Shown piece by piece: positions 1 through 8,676 of a DNA stretch of 54,628 nt. The position numbers were made by a program, and so were the translations under genes. Each line of letters starts with the position of its first letter. Position 1 is the first letter of the stretch. The notes beneath the pieces are model-generated. The model was not told the DNA's origin and did not search any database. It saw only the letters and a list, made by a program, of their open reading frames with translations. Source of the stretch: CAZVKN01 sp964627035 (GTDB lineage: Bacteria; Electryoneota; AABM5-125-24; Hatepunaeales; Hatepunaeaceae); the NCBI GenBank assembly GCA_964627035.1, contig CAZVKN010000019.1, positions 1-54,628 on the forward strand. The letters are read 5' to 3'.

Positions 1-47
1 AAGCAGTCCTTAACTTATTGTACAATTTTGTCCAATACGTTCTGACG

Positions 48-725
48 TCAAACAGACACCTGCAATCCGGGAATCATCTCCGGCATCGGTCGCACAGTTA
101 TGCGGGCTTCAGCTACCTTGTTCAGGTTCTTCTCTTTTGCGTGGTATCCTCCACCATTATAGATGCCCGCAGCAAAGCTGCCGTAACGTCCGGCATACTT
201 CTTGTTTACAGACTTTTTGTAGTCACCGTCCATCTCTCCACCGAAGTAGCCTCTGACAGTGAATCCAAAATCCGCTGAGTTGAACAGTCCGCTTCGCTCA
301 ATAAACATCTTACCTATCATCCGGTAGTAGTTCAGGTTTTGCTCAAAGTCGAGCCACGGCATGTGAACGAGCCCAAGCTCAATGTTCGGTTTGGTGATGA
401 AGCCGACATCGTTCAGCTTGAAATAAGCATAGGCATATTTCAGCCTTACTTCCATATCACCTTCATCGTCCATGTGAGCGTCCAGCGTGATTCGTGAATC
501 AAGAAAAGGTGTGATACCTTTCTTTTTAATCGTCAAATAAGCGCGTTCGACTGCCCAGTAGTCGTAGTTTTCACCGTCGCTATCCTCACCGGATACGTAT
601 GACAGGTAATGCTTTGCACCTATTGATATTCCGCTTAAACCTTTCGGAAGATCCCCTGCCATAACAGCAGAGAACATGGGGCAACTAATAAAAATTCCAA
701 TCAGAATGATTGTTGCAGATTTCAC
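48..725 (-). CDS. Porin-like outer-membrane protein, probably truncated
   Basis: The 225-residue product starts with a signal peptide (residues 1-23, cleavage after VMA-G). The body has alternating beta-strand character with aromatic residues, as in phosphate-selective-type porins of Gram-negative bacteria: YLTIKKKG, a DAHMDDEG acidic loop and FNSADFGFTVRGYFGG. Such porins usually run to about 350-420 residues. This frame stops after PGLQVSV, where the second half of the barrel would be expected. Another minus-strand frame stays open from the stop to the window edge, so a frameshift or a natural truncation is possible. The ATG at 725 is the only good start. The family call is by resemblance only; that it is an outer-membrane protein is fairly secure. 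Confidence 0.55.
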   Translation of the reverse strand: MKSATIILIGIFISCPMFSAVMAGDLPKGLSGISIGAKHYLSYVSGEDSDGENYDYWAVERAYLTIKKKGITPFLDSRITLDAHMDDEGDMEVRLKYAYAYFKLNDVGFITKPNIELGLVHMPWLDFEQNLNYYRMIGKMFIERSGLFNSADFGFTVRGYFGGEMDGDYKKSVNKKYAGRYGSFAAGIYNGGGYHAKEKNLNKVAEARITVRPMPEMIPGLQVSV

Positions 726-862
726 TTTGAAACCTCAAGATAATTTGAATTTATAGTATTCTAAGACTGGCAGCAAATTTGTCAACCAATTTTACACAGT
801 ATAAAGCCTGTTTGTTGAATTGCATTATAAATCTGTACGGATAGCAAGATTGCACCGTTTGC

Positions 863-893
863 TGTAGTCGGGCTTGAGACAAACCCGACTACA
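863..893. repeat. Dispersed palindrome family A, copy 1
   Basis: Arms of 13 bases (TGTAGTCGGGCTT and AAACCCGACTACA, one mismatch) surround a GAGAC loop. It lies in the 382-base gap 726-1107 between divergently transcribed genes. Apart from this element and the promoter at 1008, the gap shows nothing recognisable. The same core recurs in at least eight other gaps of the window. Confidence 0.8.
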
Positions 894-1007
894 ATTTTTC
901 GATCTATTGTCATTTAATCAGTTAATCGGCAATATCAACTATTCAAAACACCACCTATTATTCTACTTAAAATTCAATTATTAGGATTTGGTTAGGACAT
1001 TCATAGG

Positions 1008-1036
1008 TTGACAGTCAATCATTGTTAATCTATATT
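1008..1036 (+). promoter_or_regulatory. Sigma-70 type promoter for the 1108 gene
   Basis: A perfect -35 TTGACA (1008-1013) is followed by exactly 17 bases and TATATT (1031-1036). Transcription would start near 1043, giving a leader of about 65 bases before the ATG at 1108. The box spacing is ideal for a housekeeping sigma factor. Confidence 0.65.
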
Positions 1037-1107
1037 AATCTAAGCTCACTTCAGTTCATATTACAAGGCTGTCAACAATTAAACTTCCCATTATTTGGAG
1101 TGTTAAC

Positions 1108-3765
1108 ATGTCTTTCAATCGGTTACTTCAGTTTCCTATTCTACTGTTGCTGATAATTTTCACGATCTTTATCAATAGCAGCGTTCACGCCACCCGGGCT
1201 CCAACACTGCCGACAAATCAAGTGTGGTCGGATCCGCTGGACAGTTATGCACCGATTCGACCGGATGATATTCACCGTTTTCCGCGGCGTGATCTCGCCA
1301 ATTACATCGGTCAGCTTGAGCGAACCTGTCTGTTTCTCGACAGTATGCAGGAACATGACGAGGAGGATCAAAACTTCGGAGGACTCCACGAAGGTGAAGG
1401 CAATAGATTGTGGGGAATCGTTGAAACCGATAACACGCAGGAGTCAATCCGCGTGTGGTGCGAATATGCTTCATTCTTTGAAGATCCGGACAGATTCAGG
1501 CAGAATGTAGATGATGCATGGACATATTGCGACAGCTTTCCTGCGTGGGATGAGGGTCCCGACGGTGAGATGTATGGACTGCATAACAGCGGTTGGGGGC
1601 TGATAGCTGAAATGGGCTTCAGAACGACATATCAGGACACGAGTCGTCGTTGGTACGGGATCAACTGTGCGGATCATCTCGTTGAGCACACTCCTGAGAT
1701 AGAAGTGGATATGGAGGATCACCTGATGCCGTTGGTTGCCGGATGGGCTGCAGGAACACTTTATGAATATGGAGTTTTCGAGGACAACGAGGAATACAGA
1801 GAGGCAGCCGTTAGAATCGGAGAGGAAGTTAAGGCATGGATTGACGGTGACCTGAATCATCTCCACGCCAATGAAATCTGGGCTCTGTCCGGTGGTACTG
1901 CAATGTGGGGTGTACTCAAGTCAGTTGGGCAGGTGGATTCGGCTGGAACCGCCGATTGGGCGATTGAGGCATTGGAGGAAATGGACGTATTTGCCGGACG
2001 AGGAAATTGGAACAACTCCTGGAATATCTGGTATTCTCACGCTTGGTTAGAAGCGTATCGTCTGATCGGTGATGATGATTACCAAGCAAACGTCATCACT
2101 ATCGTTGACAGCCTTGTCGCTCAGGACGGTGACCATGACGGAGGCATCTCCGCTACAGGAGGCAATCCCGATGACCGTGACGAGTCGTGGGTATCGGCAT
2201 ATACTGCCTGGATGGGACTGAGACAACTGTTTGATGTATTACCTGAAGTGAACGCCTCAGTTGTGGAGTTGACTGCTCCTTCGTCTGATCGCCCGTACCC
2301 GGTCGGATCGCCGTTGGAGTTCACGTTTCAATTGGTCAATGCGGGTTACGCTGAAGAGGCGGATATTCCGCTCCGACTGCGAGGAATGTTTAGGTTTGAT
2401 ACTACGGTAACCGTTCATGGTTGGCAGCCTGTCAATGTCACTCTACCCGCATGGACTCCGGAGGAAGCAGGCAACTTCACTTTGACAGCTTACACAAACC
2501 ACAGAGATGATCCAGATCACTCGGATGATACACTTTCTATTAGTTATGAAATAAGAGACACTTGGAGAACAGTTTTCTATTCGCGATCATTCGGAGGTCA
2601 GAATCGAGGCTATCCTGCATGTCGCTTTGATATCTATTCTTTAGAGTTTGATCAGGATGAACTCTTTGCAAGCGCAAGTGTTGATTCCGGTGAGAGAGAC
2701 ATTGCTTTACAACTAATGTTAGGTTCCTATAAGGTGGGACTGATTCCGGATTTTCCCTTTGCACTTCAAATAGTAGATAGCTTTCACAATGTTGCTGAGT
2801 ATCAGAATGTAGAGGGGAACTTCTACCATCCTCAGATCTTGCTCGTAGATCATCACCTTGACTCATCCTACGTCCATTATTATGAAGATGCCATGAACGA
2901 CTTAGGCTACGATTTTTATCGTTGGTCCTCATACGAATTTGGCGAAATACCTTCAGCACACCCGGGGATGGATGGGTTCAACACTATCATCTACTTTACA
3001 GGTGATCGAATAGAAGAGACGATATTGGAAGAGGATAGGGACTATCTCTCACAAGTAGAGGACAAAAATCTATTCATCACCGGACAAAATATCGTTGACG
3101 AATTTGCGGAAGATAATTTTCTGAGAGATGTGCTGCATTGCGAGAGGTTATCTGATGATCTGCGAGCCGGGATGCTGGAAGGTGTTCAAGGTGATGAACT
3201 GTTTGACGGTATGTCCATGCTGTTGATTGGCAATCAAGGTGCTAACAATCAGAATTCACCCGCCGGGATAAGAGCTGTGGGTGATGCTGTTGGGAGCCTT
3301 ATGTACCGCAACTATCCTGATACCGCTGCCGCTGTCAGATGGGAAAACGAATCCGGTTCAAAAGGCGTGTTCTTCTCATTCGGGTTTGAAGGAATCAGCG
3401 GTCAGGCAGGTAACAGTCGAACTGATGTTGTGACAGCGATTTTGAGCTGGTTCGGAACGCCTTATGAGGTGAAACCCGAAACCGAACTGTTACCGACATC
3501 AACGCAAATATCCGCTTATCCTAATCCGTTCAACAGTTCAATCACAATCCGGTTCGTATCACCTCAAGCCGGAGCTTGGAACGCAAGTATCTATGACCTG
3601 ACCGGACGGAAAGTCAGCACGTTAACCGGAAATCTAAGTAAAAGCGTCATCTGGAAAGGAGTCAACAGAAATGGACTGCCGTTGCCGTCAGGAATGTATT
3701 ATGTAACATTTGAACATAATGAAGTTAATGTGGGTAGAGGATTGAAGATCATACTACTCAGGTAA
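1108..3765 (+). CDS. T9SS-secreted multidomain protein (toroid, CARDB-like, amidotransferase-like domain)
   Basis: This 885-residue exported protein has a signal peptide (1-28, ending SSVHA). Residues about 50-370 are rich in Trp and His helices (WVSAYTAWMGL, WNNSWNIWYSHAWLEAY), suggesting an alpha/alpha toroid of the prenyltransferase or glycoside-hydrolase type. Residues about 380-480 look like a CARDB adhesion domain. Residues about 575-790 (ILLVDHHL... NTIIYFTGD... LFITGQNI) match a class I amidotransferase-like fold, also present in the subtilisin downstream. The last 80 residues hold AYPNPFNSS and end IILLR, a type A T9SS sorting domain. Start: ATG with GGAG seven bases upstream. No catalytic residues can be assigned, so the substrate is unknown; the protein is probably released to or anchored at the cell surface. 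Confidence 0.75.
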   Translation: MSFNRLLQFPILLLLIIFTIFINSSVHATRAPTLPTNQVWSDPLDSYAPIRPDDIHRFPRRDLANYIGQLERTCLFLDSMQEHDEEDQNFGGLHEGEGNRLWGIVETDNTQESIRVWCEYASFFEDPDRFRQNVDDAWTYCDSFPAWDEGPDGEMYGLHNSGWGLIAEMGFRTTYQDTSRRWYGINCADHLVEHTPEIEVDMEDHLMPLVAGWAAGTLYEYGVFEDNEEYREAAVRIGEEVKAWIDGDLNHLHANEIWALSGGTAMWGVLKSVGQVDSAGTADWAIEALEEMDVFAGRGNWNNSWNIWYSHAWLEAYRLIGDDDYQANVITIVDSLVAQDGDHDGGISATGGNPDDRDESWVSAYTAWMGLRQLFDVLPEVNASVVELTAPSSDRPYPVGSPLEFTFQLVNAGYAEEADIPLRLRGMFRFDTTVTVHGWQPVNVTLPAWTPEEAGNFTLTAYTNHRDDPDHSDDTLSISYEIRDTWRTVFYSRSFGGQNRGYPACRFDIYSLEFDQDELFASASVDSGERDIALQLMLGSYKVGLIPDFPFALQIVDSFHNVAEYQNVEGNFYHPQILLVDHHLDSSYVHYYEDAMNDLGYDFYRWSSYEFGEIPSAHPGMDGFNTIIYFTGDRIEETILEEDRDYLSQVEDKNLFITGQNIVDEFAEDNFLRDVLHCERLSDDLRAGMLEGVQGDELFDGMSMLLIGNQGANNQNSPAGIRAVGDAVGSLMYRNYPDTAAAVRWENESGSKGVFFSFGFEGISGQAGNSRTDVVTAILSWFGTPYEVKPETELLPTSTQISAYPNPFNSSITIRFVSPQAGAWNASIYDLTGRKVSTLTGNLSKSVIWKGVNRNGLPLPSGMYYVTFEHNEVNVGRGLKIILLR

Positions 3766-3770
3766 ATAAA

Positions 3771-3811
3771 CCTTTGCGATCTCTGCGGTACTTTGCGAGC
3801 TTTGCGTGAGA
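3771..3811. repeat. Short tandem TTTGCG units
   Basis: Just after the stop codon, TTTGCG occurs at 3773, 3792 and 3801, with a variant CTGCGG at 3783. The units are separated by three to nine bases. It sits between the 1108 gene and the tRNA, and no function is apparent. Confidence 0.5.
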
Positions 3812-3819
3812 GGAAATTG

Positions 3820-3893
3820 TAGCGGAGGAGGGACTCGAACCCCCGACACGTGGATTATGATTCCACTGCTCTAACCAACTGAGCTACTCCGCC
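3820..3893 (-). tRNA. tRNA-Met (anticodon CAT), elongator type
   Basis: Read on the minus strand, the gene starts GGCGGAGTAGCTCAGTTGG at 3893. It has an anticodon stem GTGGA/TCCAC around loop ATCATAA (anticodon CAT) and a T arm GGGGGTTCGAGTCCCTC. The acceptor stem GGCGGAG/CTCCGCT closes with a G1:U72 wobble pair, and the discriminator is A. CCA is not encoded (CAA follows). The TTGGTTAGAGC D-arm fits elongator Met. The initiator type is unlikely, but a tRNA-Ile2 with a lysidine-modified CAT anticodon cannot be excluded. Confidence 0.93.
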
Positions 3894-4082
3894 ATGAAAA
3901 TCGCCTTAATATAACTGACAGAATGACAACTTGTCAACCGAGTTCGGACACTTTCACATTACCTTGTTGACTTATCCGATAAGATTTCGTAGTTTGATAG
4001 ATTAACCTGAGAATGTTGTCATAAATCACAGCAAAACCGAATATTAATTCCGTAATTAAGAGTATTAACCAAAAAGTGATTT

Positions 4083-4113
4083 TGTAGTCGTGGCTGTCAC
4101 AAGCCCGACTACA
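4083..4113. repeat. Dispersed palindrome family A, copy 2
   Basis: TGTAGTCGTGGCTGT and its imperfect complement CAAGCCCGACTACA are separated by a short loop. It lies in the 347-base gap between the tRNA and the subtilisin gene. The rest of that gap holds the hairpin at 4155 and nothing else recognisable. Confidence 0.75.
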
Positions 4114-4154
4114 ATTAACAAATCACTACAAAGTTAATACCTGCGTATATTTGT

Positions 4155-4212
4155 AGGAAGCGGTGGAACTCCAAATCATCTGTCCATGGAGAGCTTAATC
4201 TTCCACTTCCTA
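4155..4212 (+). other. Nested hairpin in the leader of the subtilisin gene
   Basis: Outer arms AGGAAG/GTGGAA (4155-4168) face TTCCAC/TTCCT (4201-4211), and an inner pair CTCCA (4169-4173) faces TGGAG (4187-4191). The structure ends about 30 bases before the ATG at 4241. It could influence mRNA stability or translation, but it matches no riboswitch class known to me. Confidence 0.4.
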
Positions 4213-4240
4213 TAGTCATTAAAACTTTACTGAGGTCTAT

Positions 4241-6985
4241 ATGCTCCGCATACACATTGTGAAACCTGCACTAACCGCACTGCTTCTCGCTCTGCTCGCA
4301 ATATCGTCATCGTTAGCGGCAGATCCATTTGAAAATGATTACTCATGGATGAAGATCGGCGAGAACGTTTACGCTGATCAAGTTTACATACATGTTGAAA
4401 TGGAATATGCTCCGCTGAACATACGAACTGAGGATGGGATAGTTTCGACCGGAATCCCGTCATTGGATGCAATCGCAAGTGCCTTCGGAATCTATTCAAT
4501 TGAAAAGACTTACTATATGAAGGAGTCACCGAAAGATCCTACGAAAGTGGATCTGTCTCGTTTTTATACAGTTCGATTCCCTTCTGATTTTGGCCCGGTA
4601 CCTTTGATTGAAGCATTTGAACGATGCATTGAAATCGAATATTCAGAGTGGATTCCCATTGATAGGCAGTTTTACACTCCAAACGACCCGAGATTAGATA
4701 ACCAATGGCATCTTGAGAAGTGTGATTTTGAGACAGCATGGGATATTTCTCATGGAAACCGTGAGATTGTCATCGGCATTGTTGACAGTGGGCTCGATAT
4801 GGAGGATGAAGACGGATTCGCTGAAATCCATGAAGACATAGAAGCAAACCTGTGGGTTAACCCGGGTGAAGATCTTAACGGCAACGGTATCGTTGACTGG
4901 GATGAATGGAATGATGAAGATGACGATGAAAACGGTTTCGTAGATGATTTCTACGGCTGGGATATGACCCGCCGTGACAATTGGCCCCATGACGTTTGGG
5001 CTTTTGACCGTGAAGGCGGTCACGGAACTCATGTAGGAGGGACGGCTTCTCAGGTTACCGACAACGAGATTGGATGTGCCGGCGCAGGTTTTAACTGCAG
5101 CCTGATGTACACTGCATGTTATTCCAATAGAGAAGCAGGTTTCATTCAAAACGGCTATGCCGGTATAGAATATTGTGTCAACAACGGTGCTCAAATCGTC
5201 AACTGCTCTTGGGGAAGTTATGTTCCCTATAACAACTCAAATCGAGCCGTCTTTCGTTACGCTGATGAACACGATGTAGCTGTTTTTGCCGGATGTGGAA
5301 ATGGTGACGAAGACGGCAATCCCGTTGATGACCAACGCGAAAACCGTAACCATTTCTATCCCGCTGCATTTGATGAGGTAATCGGAGTAAGTGCATCAAA
5401 TAACCGTGACGGCTTTGCAGCTTGGGCAACATACGGTGACTTCGTTGATCTGGTAGCTCCCGGTGAAGGGATACTTCAGTCATTCCCTCACAATGCTTAC
5501 AGAGCTTCAAACGGAACATCGTTTTCTTCACCGCTTACCGCCGGTCTCGCAGCGTTGTATCTCTCTGAAGTACCCGATTTGACACCGGATGAACTGCTCG
5601 AAGCAATGCAGCTCTATTCAACAGACATTTCTGAGCAAAATCAGGACTGGAACGGCATTCGATATCGCATTAATGCTGGCTATCTGATCGGTTCCACCCG
5701 CCCCAAATTGGACATGGTAAACTGGTCGCTTCGCGAAATCGAAGGCAACGGCGACCGCTGGCCTGAACCGGGTGAAACATTTGCGGTTGATTTCACACTC
5801 GAAAACATGGAGACTTATTCCGACGCTGAGGGTGTGAATTACCTGTTTGAAACAGACGACGAAACAATTGTTGTTAACGATGCCGAAGGATCTATCGGAG
5901 ACATTGAAAACGGAAATCAGTTGCGCGTAACCGGTGATGATTCACCGGAGTTCACGGTTGGAGAGAGTGAACCTCACTACTCCTCATTCAGCATCACTTT
6001 CAGCACTGAAAATTTTGAGGACTGGAGTGTCACTCACGAGCTGGAGCTGACCTTAGGACATCCCGCTTATATGCTGGTGGATGACGACGGCGGCGAGCAT
6101 TATCAGACCTATTACGCCAATGATCTATCAGCACAGTCTTATGTACATGATACTTGGAATGTCGCAGAGCGTGGCTATCCGGGTGGTCTCAACACTTACG
6201 AATATGTCCTCTGGATTACCGGCAACAATGAAGCCCCGTTGTCCGAGTCTGATCAGGATCTCATCACCAGCTATCTCGACAACGGTGGAAGCTTGATCAT
6301 TTCCGGTCAGTACATCGGTGATGCACACGGTGACAGCGAATTCCATCGCAATTACCTGCACGCCAACCATACGATGGATGATGCTGATGAGCCCAGACTG
6401 TGGGGTGTAGAGGGCAATTCACTTACAGATGGAGTCAGCCTTCTGCTGATTGGTGGTAACGGTGGCGGTAATGGACGACGTTCTCCGAGTGCTATGGAAC
6501 CGATCAACGGCGCAGAAACAATACTGACCTATGACACCGACAACGGAGAGACCGGCGCCGTCTTTTACGATGGTGACGATTACAAAGTGGTTTACTTCGG
6601 ATTTGCCTTGGAAGCGGCAAGCGGTTTGGGCGGTACGACCCCTCGTGTAGATCTCATTCAGGCTCTGTTAAGCGATATGGGTCATGCGGGAGTTGATAAT
6701 CATCGGATCGGGGAGGTTCCTCAACAGTTCACACTGAGCAGCGCATATCCAAACCCATTTAATTCGAGCACTACAGTAAACGTATCAGTTCCATCACTGA
6801 CTCCTTATGAACTCGGAGTATATAGCATAGATGGACGACTTGTATCGCTGCTTCACAGTGGTGTGAGCACGGTTGGAACTAACAAGTTTATGTGGAACGC
6901 AGGTGATGTCTCGACAGGTGTATATTTCATCAGGCTTAATGCTGACAACAGAACACTGACACAAAAAGTGGTTATGATTCAGTAG
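4241..6985 (+). CDS. Secreted subtilisin-like serine protease (S8) with T9SS tail
   Basis: The 914-residue protein carries the S8 triad: D182 in VDSG, H261 in HGTHVGG and S427 in GTSFSSP. N354 is the likely oxyanion residue. Residues 1-27 are a signal peptide, and about 28-145 an inhibitory-type prodomain. Between D182 and H261 lies an EF-hand-like loop (DLNGNGIVDWDE, 211-222), probably calcium-binding. Residues about 609-815 repeat the amidotransferase-like domain of the 1108 gene (YMLVDDDGG, LIISGQYIG, VYFGFALEAASG). The C-terminus holds AYPNPFNSS and a T9SS sorting domain ending VVMIQ. Start: ATG with GAGG six bases before. It is probably an extracellular degradative protease; the family call is firm, the substrate unknown. 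Confidence 0.93.
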   Translation: MLRIHIVKPALTALLLALLAISSSLAADPFENDYSWMKIGENVYADQVYIHVEMEYAPLNIRTEDGIVSTGIPSLDAIASAFGIYSIEKTYYMKESPKDPTKVDLSRFYTVRFPSDFGPVPLIEAFERCIEIEYSEWIPIDRQFYTPNDPRLDNQWHLEKCDFETAWDISHGNREIVIGIVDSGLDMEDEDGFAEIHEDIEANLWVNPGEDLNGNGIVDWDEWNDEDDDENGFVDDFYGWDMTRRDNWPHDVWAFDREGGHGTHVGGTASQVTDNEIGCAGAGFNCSLMYTACYSNREAGFIQNGYAGIEYCVNNGAQIVNCSWGSYVPYNNSNRAVFRYADEHDVAVFAGCGNGDEDGNPVDDQRENRNHFYPAAFDEVIGVSASNNRDGFAAWATYGDFVDLVAPGEGILQSFPHNAYRASNGTSFSSPLTAGLAALYLSEVPDLTPDELLEAMQLYSTDISEQNQDWNGIRYRINAGYLIGSTRPKLDMVNWSLREIEGNGDRWPEPGETFAVDFTLENMETYSDAEGVNYLFETDDETIVVNDAEGSIGDIENGNQLRVTGDDSPEFTVGESEPHYSSFSITFSTENFEDWSVTHELELTLGHPAYMLVDDDGGEHYQTYYANDLSAQSYVHDTWNVAERGYPGGLNTYEYVLWITGNNEAPLSESDQDLITSYLDNGGSLIISGQYIGDAHGDSEFHRNYLHANHTMDDADEPRLWGVEGNSLTDGVSLLLIGGNGGGNGRRSPSAMEPINGAETILTYDTDNGETGAVFYDGDDYKVVYFGFALEAASGLGGTTPRVDLIQALLSDMGHAGVDNHRIGEVPQQFTLSSAYPNPFNSSTTVNVSVPSLTPYELGVYSIDGRLVSLLHSGVSTVGTNKFMWNAGDVSTGVYFIRLNADNRTLTQKVVMIQ

Positions 6986-6996
6986 TCTTTGTGTAG

Positions 6997-7033
6997 TTTT
7001 GTAGTCGTGGTTGTCTCAACCACGACTACAAAA
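6997..7033. repeat. Dispersed palindrome family A, copy 3 (perfect)
   Basis: This is the best copy: 17-base arms TTTTGTAGTCGTGGTTG and the exact complement, with a three-base TCT loop. It begins 11 bases after the stop of the subtilisin gene. It may protect or end that transcript, although no T-run follows on the plus strand. Confidence 0.85.
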
Positions 7034-7172
7034 CAGTAAAAGCAGTTGAAATTGACGCACTCAGTTGTAGAACTGAACCGACCCCTTTCCAACTACATTC
7101 AGTGGTACGGCACTAACCAATTTTGATATTGCGTATTGCTGAGCAAGCATATTAATTTTGCAATAATTTCTC

Positions 7173-8414
7173 TTGAGCCTTCAACTCGGCGGTATAATTC
7201 TCACCATCCTTCTCTCTGCTTACTTCGCAGGCAGCGAAACAGCATTTCTCAGCTTCAACAAAGTGCGTTTGCAGGCATGGATCAAACAGAAAAGATGGGG
7301 TGTAGTGACGCTCAACTCGCTAGTTCAAAAACCGGTTAGATTCCTCACCACGCTTCTAATTGGTAATAATCTGGTAAATGTCCTCTACTCCTCACTCCTG
7401 GCGCTCTATTTGACAAAATATGGGTTCAGCGAGAAGTTCATATTTATCTTTTCACCATTGCTGTTACTGTTCTTCGGTGAAACTCTGCCGAAGTCAATAG
7501 CGCGGCAGACAGCCGACAGAGTCATCACCAAATCGGCTGTTATACTTCAGGCATTTCGATACTTACTGCTTCCAATTGTCAAAGTGACTGAAGTAATCAC
7601 CGATAGACTTCAACACCGGTTCAACGTATCTGAAACTGATTTGGACCTCCTCTTCAATCGCACAGAAATTACGGCAGTCGTCAGATCTGCTCACATGCAA
7701 GGGCTGCTTGAACCGTCCAAAGAAAAGCTGCTGAGGCAAACGCTTCAACTTGGCTTTAAGCATGTCAGTGACATTATGACCCCTCGGACATCGCTTGTTG
7801 CGATTCCGATTGACACTTCTGTGTCTGATGCCAGAAATATCTTCCTTGAAAGCGGTTTTTCCAGGCTTCCCTGCTACGATGGAAATGTGGATAATGTAGT
7901 AGGTGTGATTTTGGCGAAGGATCTGCTGGAAAAATGTACTTCGCTCTCAATGATCAGGCGAGATCTGATAACGGTTCCTGAATCAGTATTAGCCGTGAGG
8001 CTACCTGCACTTTTCAGAAAGAATCGTTCCAATATTGCTGCAGTAATTGACGAATATGGTGGCTTGGCAGGTATCGTCACACTTGAGGATGTGGTGGAAG
8101 AGGTCGTAGGACCGATACTCGATGAGCATGATCACAATCAACCGCGATGCCTTGAAATTCAACCCAATGTGTGGAAAATAGACGGTCATGTAAAGCTAAG
8201 CCATGTCAATTATTCAATCGGAACAGAACTCAGTTCCGATCATTCTTCCAGCATAGGTGGATTTGTCGCAGAATTGGCAAATAAGATCCCTGCAACGGAT
8301 GAAGTTGTTAAGCATCACGACATTCAGATTCGTGTGATACGCTCAGATACCCGTGGTGTGCGTCAGGTTGAACTCACCACCCAAAATCTCAAAATGCCTG
8401 ATATCAAACCTTGA
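7173..8414 (+). CDS. CNNM/CBS-domain membrane protein (HlyC/CorC family)
   Basis: The 413-residue protein has an N-terminal CNNM (DUF21) membrane domain of about 140 residues: AYFAGSETAFLSFNKVRL, LIGNNLVNVLYSS and the conserved GETLPKSIA. A CBS pair follows (about 195-310; IMTPRTSLVAI, IAAVIDEYGGLAGIVTLED), then a CorC/HlyC-type C-terminal domain (about 325-400, with SIGGFVAEL). Such proteins act in Mg2+/Co2+ homeostasis, probably as export factors controlled by nucleotide binding to the CBS pair. The start is a TTG. An in-frame stop lies three codons upstream, so no longer form is possible, and no good ribosome site is seen. It stands alone between repeats. Confidence 0.88.
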   Translation: MSLQLGGIILTILLSAYFAGSETAFLSFNKVRLQAWIKQKRWGVVTLNSLVQKPVRFLTTLLIGNNLVNVLYSSLLALYLTKYGFSEKFIFIFSPLLLLFFGETLPKSIARQTADRVITKSAVILQAFRYLLLPIVKVTEVITDRLQHRFNVSETDLDLLFNRTEITAVVRSAHMQGLLEPSKEKLLRQTLQLGFKHVSDIMTPRTSLVAIPIDTSVSDARNIFLESGFSRLPCYDGNVDNVVGVILAKDLLEKCTSLSMIRRDLITVPESVLAVRLPALFRKNRSNIAAVIDEYGGLAGIVTLEDVVEEVVGPILDEHDHNQPRCLEIQPNVWKIDGHVKLSHVNYSIGTELSSDHSSSIGGFVAELANKIPATDEVVKHHDIQIRVIRSDTRGVRQVELTTQNLKMPDIKP

Positions 8415-8676
8415 TTTAAGTGATAATAAAGGCTATATTTTGGTTTCGTGATATACTCGGTAATTTTGGTCGTTTCACTTTACTTACGAAGCGCCCATTT
8501 AGCAATGAAGTGTCACAATGTCAAGATGCTGTCCACGATAGCTATTTGATTGATATTGTGCAAGAAGAATGTCAGCCACGGCGGACTGACAACGAAGTTT
8601 TTTCGGAATTAACACTTCCAAGTAAGTTATTGAAGTCTGCACTCTGCAGACCGAATAAATAAAGGAGATGCCATAA

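Noticed and set aside
18..278. Plus-strand frame at the left edge
   Set aside because: Antisense shadow of the porin-like gene.
7136..7339. Frame overlapping the start of the CNNM gene
   Set aside because: Out-of-frame shadow; the CNNM frame carries the conserved motifs.
8420..8662. 80-codon frame between the CNNM and PpiD genes
   Set aside because: No recognisable domain, poor start context and no composition typical of a protein; it fills an intergenic gap by chance.
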